Shown here one piece after another: positions 25,267 through 34,610 of a stretch of 50,347 nucleotides of DNA. Numbering within the stretch: position 1 is the stretch's first letter; each line of letters opens with the position of its first letter. Position numbers and translations under genes: made by a program. The notes beneath the pieces were generated by a model. That model saw only the letters and a list, made by a program, of their open reading frames with translations. It ran no database searches and was not told where the DNA came from. This stretch comes from Candidatus Neomarinimicrobiota bacterium (GTDB lineage Bacteria; Fidelibacterota; Marinisomatia; Marinisomatales; S15-B10): the NCBI GenBank assembly GCA_030743815.1, contig JASLRT010000014.1, forward strand, positions 1 to 50,347, in the 5' to 3' direction.

Positions 25267-26741
25267 AATCCAAGCAGAACAAAAATCACAAGAATGGAGT
25301 GTGTAAACAGATCGCCGTGCCTGCCGTAAAAGGTTAATACCGAACGGGGTGAAATACCAGCGGTGATAATACCTTCTTCTCCTACCTCCAGTCGCGAAGT
25401 CATTTGACCGGAAGCGTCATAAAAAGCTGAAATGCCCGTATTGGCGCACCTGGCCACAGCCATACGGTGTTCCACCGCTCTTATTCTTGCCAGCGCCGCA
25501 TGCTGATACGGCTCGGCCGTATTTCCATACCACCCGTCATTCACCACCACAACGAGAAATCTGGCCCCAGCTGAAACGAACTTATTCACCAGACGGGGAA
25601 ACGCCGATTCAAAACAGATAATCGTTGCAAAGGGAACGTCTTCAAGATGAAATAGAGTATGGCGATCCCCGGGTGTAAAATTCCCCAAACTCAATTTTTC
25701 CGCAAAGGAGACCCATTTAGGAAAGAGAGAGGACTCAGCCAGCGGTACCAGTTGAATCTTATGATAAGTAGCGATGGAATCGCCACCGTCAATCATGATT
25801 GCGCTGTTATAGGAAACTCTCTCCCCGGCCTCTCTTCCCCAGTCGATTGAACCGGTCAGGAGCGGGATTCCGCTTTCAATCACACGTTTCTTCACTCTAC
25901 GGAGACGCTTCTGGTTCTTGCTCAGATAGGTCGGTGTTGCGCTCTCCGGCCAGACGATCAGCTGGGGATCCGTTTCAGTTGCCACCTTATAGAGCAAATC
26001 GAGATGATCGAACACCCAGTTCCTCCTCTCTGGATCCCACTTCTCATGAGGACCTACATTTGACTGTACTAAAGCAATCCTGATCTGAGGATCCGTCGTC
26101 GCCGAACGCCACTTCGCTATTAACCCGTAGCCCAGAAGCCACGGTAACACCAGGAGAACTAGTGTACCTTTACCCATCTGCAATCGTAATCGCGCCGGAA
26201 ATCTGCAGATGCGAAAAGTGAGTACATTAAGGAGTACCAGCCAGAATGTGATGCCGTGAATACCTGTGAATTCAGCCATCTGTATCAGTGGTAGGTAGTC
26301 GGCCTGAGTTGTTGCCGGCGATACCCACGGAAATCCCAGCGGACCGAAATTCATTGCGTAGTCCACCGCTGTCCAGATGAACGGGGCCAGGAGCAATCCT
26401 TTACCTGTTCGAACATGAATAAGGGTGACCAAGAAACCGATCAAACTCCAGAACAGGGAGAGATAGACAACGGCGGCAACCATGGAGGCGAAGACGACGG
26501 GGAGAGTCTCACCGACATTGAAGGTGAGCCAATGGACTGCAATGAGATTGCTGGCCACTCCGGCGAGATATCCGAAGAGCATCCCCTCTGTCGGACTGGA
26601 ACGACTGAAAACAGTCAGAAGTGGAACGAGACCAAACCATGCAACGAATCCCAGTTTCAGAGGTGGAAAAGCGAGTCCAATCAGAATACCGGACAGGAGG
26701 GTCAACTTCCACCGTGAAGCTGACAGGATTGTCTCAATCAC
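25242..26741 (-). CDS. lnt: Apolipoprotein N-acyltransferase
   Basis: Adds the third acyl chain to the N-terminal cysteine of lipoproteins in the inner membrane. From the GTG at 26741 it is 499 residues, the family norm. That start has AGGA upstream and an eight-base overlap with yqgF; longer in-frame starts (26792, 26825) lie deeper in yqgF. Six or more N-terminal helices are followed by a nitrilase-like domain with the Glu-Lys-Cys triad: E in VWPESATP, K in YHKIQLVPLAE and C in IICFESAFP. Together with LolA it indicates a full lipoprotein pathway. Confidence 0.94.
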   Translation of the reverse strand: MIETILSASRWKLTLLSGILIGLAFPPLKLGFVAWFGLVPLLTVFSRSSPTEGMLFGYLAGVASNLIAVHWLTFNVGETLPVVFASMVAAVVYLSLFWSLIGFLVTLIHVRTGKGLLLAPFIWTAVDYAMNFGPLGFPWVSPATTQADYLPLIQMAEFTGIHGITFWLVLLNVLTFRICRFPARLRLQMGKGTLVLLVLPWLLGYGLIAKWRSATTDPQIRIALVQSNVGPHEKWDPERRNWVFDHLDLLYKVATETDPQLIVWPESATPTYLSKNQKRLRRVKKRVIESGIPLLTGSIDWGREAGERVSYNSAIMIDGGDSIATYHKIQLVPLAESSLFPKWVSFAEKLSLGNFTPGDRHTLFHLEDVPFATIICFESAFPRLVNKFVSAGARFLVVVVNDGWYGNTAEPYQHAALARIRAVEHRMAVARCANTGISAFYDASGQMTSRLEVGEEGIITAGISPRSVLTFYGRHGDLFTHSILVIFVLLGLWFWHREK

Positions 26742-27156
26742 GAAATGATTTCCTATCCAGGTAAGCTTGAAGGAAGATGGCCGCTGCGGTTGCATCAACA
26801 GACCCTTTTTCCCGGCTCGGCTCAAATCCCTGCTCTTGCAGTGATCGAACCGCTTCCACCGATGTCAGCCTTTCGTCTTCGATTTCGACAGCGACCGAAA
26901 AACGGTCTTTCAGGATATCGATGAAGAGTTCAACTGCTTTCGTCTGTTCCGTTTTCTGACCCTTCATGCCGATGGGAAATCCCACCACGATACCGTTGAT
27001 CTGGTATTCCCCCATCAGTGACTTGAGTTGGGCTATCAAATCATCGATAGTCTGATATTTGATTGCTCTCAGAGGTGATGCGATGGTGCCGCTGGGATCA
27101 GACAGTGCCAGCCCGACCCGTCGGGAACCGTAGTCGATGCCGAGAATTCTTCCCAT
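26734..27156 (-). CDS. yqgF: YqgF/RuvX family RNase H-fold protein
   Basis: A 140-residue RNase H-like protein with the conserved start GRILGIDYGSRRVGLALSD, the middle GIVVGFPIGMKGQ (variant of VGLPxxMdG) and the late acidic motif DERLTSVEA. The family is linked to 16S rRNA 5' maturation and suggested Holliday-junction cleavage. It precedes lnt with an eight-base overlap. Confidence 0.92.
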   Translation of the reverse strand: MGRILGIDYGSRRVGLALSDPSGTIASPLRAIKYQTIDDLIAQLKSLMGEYQINGIVVGFPIGMKGQKTEQTKAVELFIDILKDRFSVAVEIEDERLTSVEAVRSLQEQGFEPSREKGSVDATAAAIFLQAYLDRKSFRD

Positions 27157-27191
27157 TCGCTTCGAGCCATGTTTTTTCGCAAGAACAAAAA

Positions 27192-27509
27192 CTAATAGTC
27201 TATCGGTTGGTGCAAAACAGACTTCAGCAATTTCCCCGGTCGGAAATGAGACTTTCTATGAGCCGGAACGTATATCTCTTCATTTGTCCGAGGGTTACGA
27301 GCGCGCGGTTTGGCGCGTGCAGGTTTCACTGTAAGAGTCCCGAAGTTCCTTATCTCAATCCGGGTATTCAGTCGATCTTCAGACATCATCTCCCGCATTA
27401 CTGTAAACGCTTCACTGATAACACCGTGAGTCTGATTTACACTCATATTGAGCCTGGATGCTACTCTCTTCGAGATGTCCTTCTTCGTATAGCTTTTTTG
27501 TTCTTCCAT
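27192..27509 (-). CDS. HU/IHF family DNA-binding protein
   Basis: A 105-residue nucleoid protein. It begins with helices (YTKKDISKRVASRLNMSVNQTHGVISEAFTVM), then the beta-arm region (RIEIRNFGTLTVKPARAKPRARNPRTNEEI) that clasps the minor groove. A YVPAHRKSHFRPGKLLK end follows. The RNPRT-proline region is the classical DNA-bending tip. It starts two bases after relA/spoT with GAGAGG upstream. HU versus IHF cannot be settled from sequence alone. Confidence 0.92.
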   Translation of the reverse strand: MEEQKSYTKKDISKRVASRLNMSVNQTHGVISEAFTVMREMMSEDRLNTRIEIRNFGTLTVKPARAKPRARNPRTNEEIYVPAHRKSHFRPGKLLKSVLHQPIDY

Positions 27510-27511
27510 GA

Positions 27512-29695
27512 TTATCCTCTCTCTAAGGTTATAGTTCCTTCCACATCATTTATCTTTCGTAATGCCAGATTGAGGCGCTTCAGATTATATACCTGGATAA
27601 CTATATGACAGGTAGCAATCTCGTCCTTCACCTTGAGGTCGATACTTGTAATGTTGATATTCAGTCCAGAAATTGCTTCAGTAATATCCTTCAAATAACC
27701 TTTCCTGTCCTCTGCTAGAATCTTGATGCGGGAAAGAAATTCTTCCTTCCGTCCCACATCCCACTCTACTTCGAGAAATCTGTCTTGAAATTCATCCATG
27801 ATAGGCAGGCTTTCGCAGTGAGAACGGTGGATTGTGACACCTCTCCCTTTGGTCACAAACCCTACAATTTCATCGCCGGGGATCGGATTACAACATTTGC
27901 TAAATTTAATCAGAACATTTTCGATTCCTTGCACACGCACGCCCTTAACCGAACGCCTGGCAATGTCTAGAAAAGAATTCTTCTCATCCCGCACCTTCTC
28001 GATCTGTTCATCACTAACTTCAGGTGAAAACTCGCGCATCACCTCTCGAACAGTCACTTGGCCTGTCCCCAGCGCTATGTACAGCTCTTCCTCACTGCTG
28101 AATCCTGTTTTTTCAGGAGATTTCTTGATCTCCTTGGCTGTACTCATCATTTTCAACCTTCGTAGAGTCTTTTCAAGAATCTCCTTCCCCAGTTTCTTAC
28201 TTTCGTCTCTCCGAATTTTCCTGTACCAGCGAAGAATCGCCGTTCTTGCTTTGCTCGTTCGGATAAACTTCAGCCAGGCGTAACTAGGCGACTGTGAATC
28301 TGAGGTAATGATTTCCACAGTCTGTCCGCTTTTCAGCTCTGTGTTCAGCGGAACAATTCTCCCATCAACTTTTGCGCTTAGACAGCGGTGACCTACCTCG
28401 GTATGAACATTGTAAGCGAAGTCGATAGGGGTTGAACCAGCAGGCAACTGAAACAGATCCCCAGCCGGGGTAAAGACATAGACTTCATCCGGAAATAGAT
28501 CAATTTGCAGGAGCTTCATAAACTCTTTCGGATCAGCCGATTCATCCTGCAGAATACCGACTAGATCTCTCAGCCACTGCACCTGTTTGTCCAGACCGTC
28601 GTCTTTGTCACGGGTCTCTTTATATTTCCAGTGAGCCGCAACGCCAATCTCAGCTGTTCTATTCATCTCCTCAGTCCTGATCTGGATTTCAACCATTTTC
28701 CCCAACGGACCAATCACCGTTGTATGAAGCGACTGATATCCATTATTTTTAGGTGTAGCAATAAAATCTTTGAACCTTTCATGAACGGGCGTGTAGAGTT
28801 GATGAATTATTCCCAGCACTGTATAGCAGGCGGCAACATCTTGCACAATAATGCGGATAGCAAAGATGTCATAAATCCCCTCAAGCGGCTTATCACGAGC
28901 AACCATTTTCTTATAGATGGATGTATAAGACTTCAGCCGACCCATAACCGTGTAAGCAATACCATAATTCCTGAGTTCTTCTTCCAGAGAATCGCTTACC
29001 TCTTTGATGAATTTTTTTCTGTATCCGCCAGTAGATTTAAGCGCTTTACCAATCTTCCTGTAATTATCTGGTTCTATCATCTTTAACACAAGATCATCCA
29101 GTTCACTTTTAACAGCAAACATGCCGAGGCGATGAGCCAGAGGTGAATAGACATCTCTTGTTTCCACCGCAATCCGTCTCTGCTTGATGAGCGGCAGATG
29201 GGAAATCGTACTCATATTGTGGAGGCGATCGGCAAACTTTATAATGATAACGCGGATATCCTTTGTCATGGAAAGGAGCATCTTCATGAGGTTTTCAGCC
29301 TGTTTTTCCTTGCGGCTACTAAACTTGATATCTCCAAGTTTGGTTACTCCGTCCACCAGATCGCTAACTTCGTGGCCGAATTCCTCCATAACGTCGTCAT
29401 AGCTGGTAGCCGTATCTTCGAGGCAGTCGTGTAAAATCCCTCCCATGATCGTGGCGTGATCCATCTGCCATTCAGCGAGCGAACGAGCTACAGAGTAACA
29501 GTGTTCGAAGTAAGGTTTGCCAGACTGCCTCAACTGGCCGGTGTGTTTTTCTTTACTAAACTGGTAGGCGTGCCAGAGCTGATCGGTAACCTCGTCACCC
29601 GGTGCCTTGCCGTTCCGGCTGAGGAGGTTAACCAAATCGAGGAATTCTTTGGGATATGAGCCGGTAACTGTGGGGATTAGATCGGCGATCTTCAC
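27512..29695 (-). CDS. Bifunctional (p)ppGpp synthetase/hydrolase RelA/SpoT
   Basis: A 727-residue Rel protein that makes and degrades the stringent-response alarmone. The HD hydrolase domain has H65, H89-D90 and E93-D94 (HDCLEDT), so hydrolysis is likely intact. The synthetase domain follows (RLKSYTSIYKKM, EGIYDIFAIRII). A TGS domain (about 390-450, VYVFTPAGDLFQLP), a zinc-finger-like CCNPIPGD...HRSHC (about 610-640) and a C-terminal ACT domain come after. The GTG start shares one base with the dnaB stop (TAGTG). One long Rel is expected in this group. Confidence 0.96.
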   Translation of the reverse strand: MKIADLIPTVTGSYPKEFLDLVNLLSRNGKAPGDEVTDQLWHAYQFSKEKHTGQLRQSGKPYFEHCYSVARSLAEWQMDHATIMGGILHDCLEDTATSYDDVMEEFGHEVSDLVDGVTKLGDIKFSSRKEKQAENLMKMLLSMTKDIRVIIIKFADRLHNMSTISHLPLIKQRRIAVETRDVYSPLAHRLGMFAVKSELDDLVLKMIEPDNYRKIGKALKSTGGYRKKFIKEVSDSLEEELRNYGIAYTVMGRLKSYTSIYKKMVARDKPLEGIYDIFAIRIIVQDVAACYTVLGIIHQLYTPVHERFKDFIATPKNNGYQSLHTTVIGPLGKMVEIQIRTEEMNRTAEIGVAAHWKYKETRDKDDGLDKQVQWLRDLVGILQDESADPKEFMKLLQIDLFPDEVYVFTPAGDLFQLPAGSTPIDFAYNVHTEVGHRCLSAKVDGRIVPLNTELKSGQTVEIITSDSQSPSYAWLKFIRTSKARTAILRWYRKIRRDESKKLGKEILEKTLRRLKMMSTAKEIKKSPEKTGFSSEEELYIALGTGQVTVREVMREFSPEVSDEQIEKVRDEKNSFLDIARRSVKGVRVQGIENVLIKFSKCCNPIPGDEIVGFVTKGRGVTIHRSHCESLPIMDEFQDRFLEVEWDVGRKEEFLSRIKILAEDRKGYLKDITEAISGLNINITSIDLKVKDEIATCHIVIQVYNLKRLNLALRKINDVEGTITLERG

Positions 29696-31062
29696 TAAAA
29701 TGGTACTTCTGTGCCCTCTTCTTCGAAGATGGTGGCACTCTCAAATTTGGCATAGCGATCGACGAAGATCGTCTCCACAGTGCCCGTTGGGCCGTTACGC
29801 TGTTTTGCCAGCAGGATCTGAGCTTTGCGACGATCCTCTTCATCCCTGGTATACATCCATTGCCGGTATAGAAACATGACAACATCTGCGTCCTGTTCAA
29901 TGGCGCCGCTTTCACGCAGATCTGAAAGTTGCGGCCGGTGATCGCTGCGGCTTTCCGGTGCTCGTGACAGCTGAGACAAGGCAATGACGGGCACCTCGAT
30001 TTCTTTGGCAAGGGACTTAAGGGAACGGGAAATGGTGGAAATTTCCTGTTGCCGGCTCTCCGAACCGTACGGCCCGCGCATAAGCTGAAGATAATCGATG
30101 ATGATCAGTTTTACGTCTTTCTCAGCCTTCAAGCGGCGAGACTTCGCCCGTATTTCTGTAATTCCTATGGCCGGAGTATCATCAAGATAGATGGGCGCCT
30201 CCGCCAGTGTTCCTACTGACAGAGAGAGATTCTTCCACTGCTGCTTGGGAAGCTTTCCGGTCCGCACAAGGTGACTGTCCACGCGAGCTTCCGCACAAAG
30301 AAGCCTCAGTGCGAGCTGATTGTTAGACATCTCCAGACTGAAAATTCCCACAGGGATGCCATGGTCCACCGCAGCGTTCCTGCCAATGGTCATCGCCAGA
30401 GAGGTCTTACCCATGCCGGGACGTCCCGCCACAACGATTAGCTCAGAATCCTGAAATCCTGAGGTCAACTCATCCAGATCCATGAGACCCGAAGGAACAC
30501 CAGTAACTGAACCGGGCTTCTGGTGGATGCGATCAAGTTCTTCAAAAGCCTGCTGGAGGACAGGATTCAGCTGTTCGAATCCGCCTCGCAAACGGTTTTG
30601 AGAAATGGCAAATATCTTCTGTTCGGCCGTGTCCAGCAGCTCCTCAATGTTTTCTCGATCATTGTAAGCTCGCTGTGAAAGTTCAGCTGCCGCATCGATC
30701 AGACCGCGAAGACTCGCTTTCTCAAGAACGATTCTGGCGTAATGATCAATGTTCGCCGTCGTCGGTACACTTTCTGAGAGCCCCGTGATATAGTAGGCGC
30801 CTCCTACAGCTTCCAGATCTTTACCCTTCTTCAGATTATCAACAACCGAGATGGCATCCACGGGGTCGCCGGAATTGAACAGATTAAGCATGCACTTGAA
30901 TATCTTAGCGTGAGCATCCTTGTAAAAACTTTCGGGAGCAAGAATCTCCATGGCTCGACTTACGGCTTCCTTAGAGGAGAGCATAGCACCCAGAACAGCC
31001 TGTTCAGCCTCTATCGCCTGCGGTGGTACGTGGAGTTCCAGTTCAGATGTCTCTCTCGCCAT
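29695..31062 (-). CDS. dnaB: Replicative DNA helicase DnaB
   Basis: The hexameric helicase that unwinds the replication fork. It has 455 residues from the ATG at 31062, with AGGA upstream, starting two bases after the udg stop. An upstream in-frame ATG (31092) is inside udg. N-terminal domain HVPPQAIEAEQAVLGAML, then a RecA-like motor with Walker A GRPGMGKT (about 212-219), Walker B LIIIDYLQLM and the DLRESGAIEQDADVV motif. No intein is seen. Confidence 0.97.
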   Translation of the reverse strand: MARETSELELHVPPQAIEAEQAVLGAMLSSKEAVSRAMEILAPESFYKDAHAKIFKCMLNLFNSGDPVDAISVVDNLKKGKDLEAVGGAYYITGLSESVPTTANIDHYARIVLEKASLRGLIDAAAELSQRAYNDRENIEELLDTAEQKIFAISQNRLRGGFEQLNPVLQQAFEELDRIHQKPGSVTGVPSGLMDLDELTSGFQDSELIVVAGRPGMGKTSLAMTIGRNAAVDHGIPVGIFSLEMSNNQLALRLLCAEARVDSHLVRTGKLPKQQWKNLSLSVGTLAEAPIYLDDTPAIGITEIRAKSRRLKAEKDVKLIIIDYLQLMRGPYGSESRQQEISTISRSLKSLAKEIEVPVIALSQLSRAPESRSDHRPQLSDLRESGAIEQDADVVMFLYRQWMYTRDEEDRRKAQILLAKQRNGPTGTVETIFVDRYAKFESATIFEEEGTEVPF

Positions 31063-31064
31063 GA

Positions 31065-31730
31065 TCAATCCTGAAGCATTCTCTGTATCCACTGGAAGTC
31101 TTCCCAGGCCGGACGTTTATAATTGGGATTTCGCAGGAGTGCTGCCGGATGGTAAGTAATCACCATATCATAGCCGTTCCATTTCCAGAGCTTTGATCTA
31201 AGTTGAGCCAGTGATGCTCTCACAGAGAGAAGTGAGTGTGCCGCGGTGGCACCCAGGGCTACGATCAGTTTAGGATCGATAATGCTCAACTGCTGCTCAA
31301 GGTAAGGCATACATGTGGCGATCTCATCAGCGGAGGGAGTCCGGTTGTCAGGTGGACGGCATTTGAGAACATTACAGATGTATACCTGATTGCGGTTCAT
31401 ATGAATAGCCGCTAGTATCTTATCCAGCAACTTTCCGGCTCTGCCGACAAATGGTTCTCCCTGCCGATCTTCTTCTCTCCCCGGTGCCTCGCCCACAAAG
31501 ACGATATCTGAATGCGGATCGCCTACACCGAAAACAAACTTTATCCGCGTCTCTCCCAAAGCGCACCGCATACACTGATTGATCTCCTGTTCAAACTCAT
31601 CCAGAGATTCATTCGTCTTGGGAAAATCAGCGAGGAAACTTTGATCGGTATACACCGTATCGCCATACATCTCCCGCGTCTGCCTGAAATAGCGCTGCGC
31701 CAAACCAGCTGTCGATGAATCCTCAATCAT
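31065..31730 (-). CDS. Uracil-DNA glycosylase, family 4 (4Fe-4S)
   Basis: A 221-residue glycosylase that removes uracil from DNA, including deaminated cytosine. Cluster-binding cysteines fit family 4: CMRC (N-terminal), KCRPP and ATCMPYL. Active-site motifs are [21 protein letters not shown] and the C-terminal YHPAALLR. The length and motifs separate it from family 1 UNG. It lies between rpoZ and dnaB. Confidence 0.94.
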   Translation of the reverse strand: MIEDSSTAGLAQRYFRQTREMYGDTVYTDQSFLADFPKTNESLDEFEQEINQCMRCALGETRIKFVFGVGDPHSDIVFVGEAPGREEDRQGEPFVGRAGKLLDKILAAIHMNRNQVYICNVLKCRPPDNRTPSADEIATCMPYLEQQLSIIDPKLIVALGATAAHSLLSVRASLAQLRSKLWKWNGYDMVITYHPAALLRNPNYKRPAWEDFQWIQRMLQD

Positions 31731-31744
31731 TAAGATTCAGACTC

Positions 31745-32017
31745 TCATTCCTCATCGGGCTCAGGATAGCTCCATTGAAGTTCTTCTTTAAGGAATTCCT
31801 CAACGGCAACAGTAGTCGCTTTCTCTTTTTCCTCATAATCCTCTGACAACTGTGGCTCTCCAAGCAGAGGCAGTTCTTCTTCGTAAACCTCCATCTTTTC
31901 CTCCGCTGCCCGGTCGCCAATGATCTGACGCGCCCGCTTAGCCATCACAAGCGTAGCTTCATACATGTCTTCAGTCCTTTCTTCTATCTCCCTTAACGGG
32001 ATTGTCTTAATTGCCAT
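31745..32017 (-). CDS. rpoZ: RNA polymerase omega subunit
   Basis: A 90-residue omega subunit that helps assemble RNA polymerase. The hallmark is YEATLVMAKRARQI. The rest of the sequence is acidic. The preferred start is the ATG at 32017, with GGAGG eight bases upstream and an 11-base overlap with gmk; an ATG five codons earlier (32032) lacks a comparable site. The order gmk-rpoZ is conserved widely. Confidence 0.88.
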   Translation of the reverse strand: MAIKTIPLREIEERTEDMYEATLVMAKRARQIIGDRAAEEKMEVYEEELPLLGEPQLSEDYEEKEKATTVAVEEFLKEELQWSYPEPDEE

Positions 32018-32588
32018 TCTTCGTTCCTCCATTTTTCCAATTAGACAATTTACCTAGAATCGTATTTATCGTTTCTGAAACATCGTCATTTACCACTGAG
32101 GAATCGTACTGATCCTCAAATGCCATTTCCATCTCCATCCGTTCGAGTCTTTTTGTAATCCTCGCCTCAGAATCTACTCCTCTCTTCCTGAGCCTTCTCT
32201 TGAGCTCTTCCTTACTTGGCGGCCTTATAAAAAAAGAGATCGCTTTCTCGGGATAGGCCTCCTTGATTGCAACCCCCCCCTTCACATCAACTTCCAGTAG
32301 AAGAACATCACCGTTCTCAATCGCCTTCTCCACACTGTCGCGTTTTGTGCCGTACATATAACCGTGCACTTCCTCATATTCAACCAGACCACCCGCCTTT
32401 ACCATCTGATCAAACTTTTTCTGTGATATAAACTCATAGTCATATCCGTCTTTTTCGTATTCCCTTTTCGGACGGGTGGTGCAGGATACAGAGAAAATCC
32501 AATCGGGTCTCTCTTTCTGAAGTTCACGACAGATAGTTGTTTTTCCTGCGCCTGACGGCGCCGAGATTACGACGAGACAGCCATTCAT
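32007..32588 (-). CDS. gmk: Guanylate kinase
   Basis: Phosphorylates GMP to GDP. It has 193 residues. P-loop SAPSGAGKTT (9-18), GMP-binding region VSCTTRPKREYEKDGYDYEFI, and GDVLLLEVDVKGG. It is coupled to yicC (ATGA overlap) and to rpoZ. The set yicC-gmk-rpoZ is a standard bacterial neighbourhood. Confidence 0.97.
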   Translation of the reverse strand: MNGCLVVISAPSGAGKTTICRELQKERPDWIFSVSCTTRPKREYEKDGYDYEFISQKKFDQMVKAGGLVEYEEVHGYMYGTKRDSVEKAIENGDVLLLEVDVKGGVAIKEAYPEKAISFFIRPPSKEELKRRLRKRGVDSEARITKRLERMEMEMAFEDQYDSSVVNDDVSETINTILGKLSNWKNGGTKNGN

Positions 32589-33451
32589 AGGACATTCTGT
32601 ACCTGCTCTTTGATCTGTTCCCCTTTTTCTTTCATATCGATCACTCGCTGGGTGATTTCAAGTTCACTCGTCTTTGCTCCTATGGTGTTGATCTCTCTGT
32701 TAATCTCCTGCAAGAGAAAATTCATTCTCTTTCCAACAGACAGTTCAGATTCGACAAGCTTTTCCAACTGAGCAAGATGACTATCCAAACGAACACACTC
32801 TTCGGAAACATCAGCTTTCTCCGCAAGAACGGCTGCCTCCTGAAGCAGGCGTGAATCGTCAAGTTCAATATCCCGAACCAACTCTAATAGTCTGTTTTTA
32901 TAACTCTCCTTTACTTTTTCCATCGACTGGTCAGCCAGAGACTTGATCTCATCAAGTGTACCGATCAACTGATCGATTCTCTTCTTCATATCGCGCGCCA
33001 GAATCTTGCCTTCCGAAACTCTCATTTCCACCAATGTTCTAAGAGCCTGCTTCACACTCCCCATGACCGCATCTCCATCAATCCGTTCAGCCGGCTTAGT
33101 TGCGATCAGTTCATTCAGATCGATAACTTTCCCCAAGTCGATTTTGCGCTGGTACTCCTTTTCAATGGTGTCGAGGATTGAAGCATACTGTTCGAACCGC
33201 TTGCGATCAAAACTGAAACCTCCGTTAGCAGACGGATTTTCAGTTTCAAGATTGACAGTCACCGTCACCGACCCCCGCACACAGACATCCTGTACCGTGC
33301 GGCGGATTTCATCCTGAAGGTAGTTCAACTCCTTTGGTAACCTGGCCTTGAAGTCTACGAAACGGCTGTTCACGGCCCTCACTTCTGTCGATACGACTGT
33401 GCGTCCGATGGTGACCGAAGCAGAGCCGAACCCTGTCATACTTTTAATCAT
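32585..33451 (-). CDS. yicC: YicC family endoribonuclease
   Basis: A 288-residue YicC protein. It has the family start MIKSMTGFGSASV, the middle AVNSRFVDFKARLPKEL, and the C-terminal DUF1732 signature (LLQEINREINTIGAKTSELEIT). YicC proteins are RNA-cleaving enzymes implicated in small-RNA turnover. It is the first gene of a unit with gmk, rpoZ, udg and dnaB, preceded by a good promoter and only a short leader. Confidence 0.94.
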   Translation of the reverse strand: MIKSMTGFGSASVTIGRTVVSTEVRAVNSRFVDFKARLPKELNYLQDEIRRTVQDVCVRGSVTVTVNLETENPSANGGFSFDRKRFEQYASILDTIEKEYQRKIDLGKVIDLNELIATKPAERIDGDAVMGSVKQALRTLVEMRVSEGKILARDMKKRIDQLIGTLDEIKSLADQSMEKVKESYKNRLLELVRDIELDDSRLLQEAAVLAEKADVSEECVRLDSHLAQLEKLVESELSVGKRMNFLLQEINREINTIGAKTSELEITQRVIDMKEKGEQIKEQVQNVL

Positions 33452-33477
33452 TCAGAAAGTCCTGGATAAAGTTAGCA

Positions 33478-33506
33478 ATTTTAGTGTAGAAATTTGTTTC
33501 AGACAA
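33478..33506 (-). promoter_or_regulatory. Promoter of the yicC-gmk-rpoZ operon
   Basis: TTGTCT (33506-33501) and TAAAAT (33483-33478) with a 17-base spacer. The predicted start is near 33471, giving a 20-base leader before the yicC ATG. It lies in the 103-base gap after the PorV-like gene. Confidence 0.6.
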
Positions 33507-33554
33507 GATCAATCAACGCATATAACATTCGGATAATTAAGAAGTTATCCACAC

Positions 33555-34610
33555 TCAATTCTCGCTCTTCTCTCTCAGGGAATCTAGGTATCCGAGTCTT
33601 ACATTCAAAGAGAGATAGTGACTGGTGCCGAGGATACTACCGAGGGGCGACGGGGTGAAGGCGTAATCGAGGTGACCAAAAGGGAGAGCGAATCCCAAGC
33701 CGATTGAATATCGTGAAACGGGATTCCTTCCTGCTCTAAGATGGAAACTGTCCTTGTAATCGATTTCAACTCCAGCTCTCAAATGAGCACCAATATTGCC
33801 CACTGAGAAGTCATCACTGCCGGATCGCCCGCCAAGATTCAGATCGGCGGTGAGCATGGCCTTCACCTCCATCTCGGCGCTCTCCACAGGAAAGACATGT
33901 ACATCACCGATGACGATCCGCGGAGCGACGCGTTCCACCGTACCGGAATCCCAGACGATCCACGAAGTGGATGCATCCCGCAGTGAAATTCCCACCGTAT
34001 TGTTTGGCATGAAACTGTTGTATGCCCCCACATCAAAACCGACGCCGTAACCGGTATGGTCACCCAGCTGATGCATCAAAAGCTTGGCCGCGCCGCCCAC
34101 ATTCCACTGCCATCGCGTAGTGGCAAATCCGACAGCGCCGGCCCACTGCACCTGATTGAAAAAGGTGACATCAGAAGCGATAATCCGTTCACTGGGATCA
34201 TCAAGAGAGCCTGTATTGTAGAGAAGTGCATCCAGAGTATTTGGAATATCCTGAACCGCATCGCGAATCAGTACTAATGACCATTTTGACTCCAAGTCTT
34301 GCTTTAAATCAAATGCTATAACATCAAAAATAACGGAACCTGAGAATCTTTCCTGATGAGCATAAACAAGCGACTTTTCGTGTTCGGCAAACAGCCTTGC
34401 CGGATTCCACAGAATGGAGAGAGGACCTGTGGCGGATGCGACCTCCGACCCGCTGAGCCCGATGGACTTAGCATCTCCTGCACCCTGATAAACCTGATTT
34501 CCGTACTTGATCCAGATGGACTCCGCCCTGAGGCTGCCACCATGGAGCATCATAACAACGGTGACCAGGATTAGAAATGTCACCCGTTTGATTTTACTGT
34601 TAAAGTCCAT
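33555..34610 (-). CDS. PorV/PorQ-like outer-membrane beta-barrel protein
   Basis: A 351-residue exported protein. Signal peptide (about 1-29, ending LRAES), then GDAKSIGLSGSEVASATGPLSILWNPARLF, the conserved opening of PorV/PorQ/UPF0164 barrels (NPA motif). Alternating beta strands follow, with a final aromatic C-terminal region (YLSLNVRLGYLDSL). PorV delivers substrates in the type IX secretion system; other relatives are unassigned porins. An 11-base overlap with the mutS end puts it in the selAB-mutS row. The T9SS link is supported indirectly by the C25 protease in this window. Confidence 0.75.
   Translation of the reverse strand: MDFNSKIKRVTFLILVTVVMMLHGGSLRAESIWIKYGNQVYQGAGDAKSIGLSGSEVASATGPLSILWNPARLFAEHEKSLVYAHQERFSGSVIFDVIAFDLKQDLESKWSLVLIRDAVQDIPNTLDALLYNTGSLDDPSERIIASDVTFFNQVQWAGAVGFATTRWQWNVGGAAKLLMHQLGDHTGYGVGFDVGAYNSFMPNNTVGISLRDASTSWIVWDSGTVERVAPRIVIGDVHVFPVESAEMEVKAMLTADLNLGGRSGSDDFSVGNIGAHLRAGVEIDYKDSFHLRAGRNPVSRYSIGLGFALPFGHLDYAFTPSPLGSILGTSHYLSLNVRLGYLDSLREKSEN

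Noticed and set aside
26742-26825. A longer N terminus for lnt starting at 26825 or 26792
   Set aside because: It would lie well inside yqgF with no supporting binding site, and the GTG at 26741 gives the normal family length.
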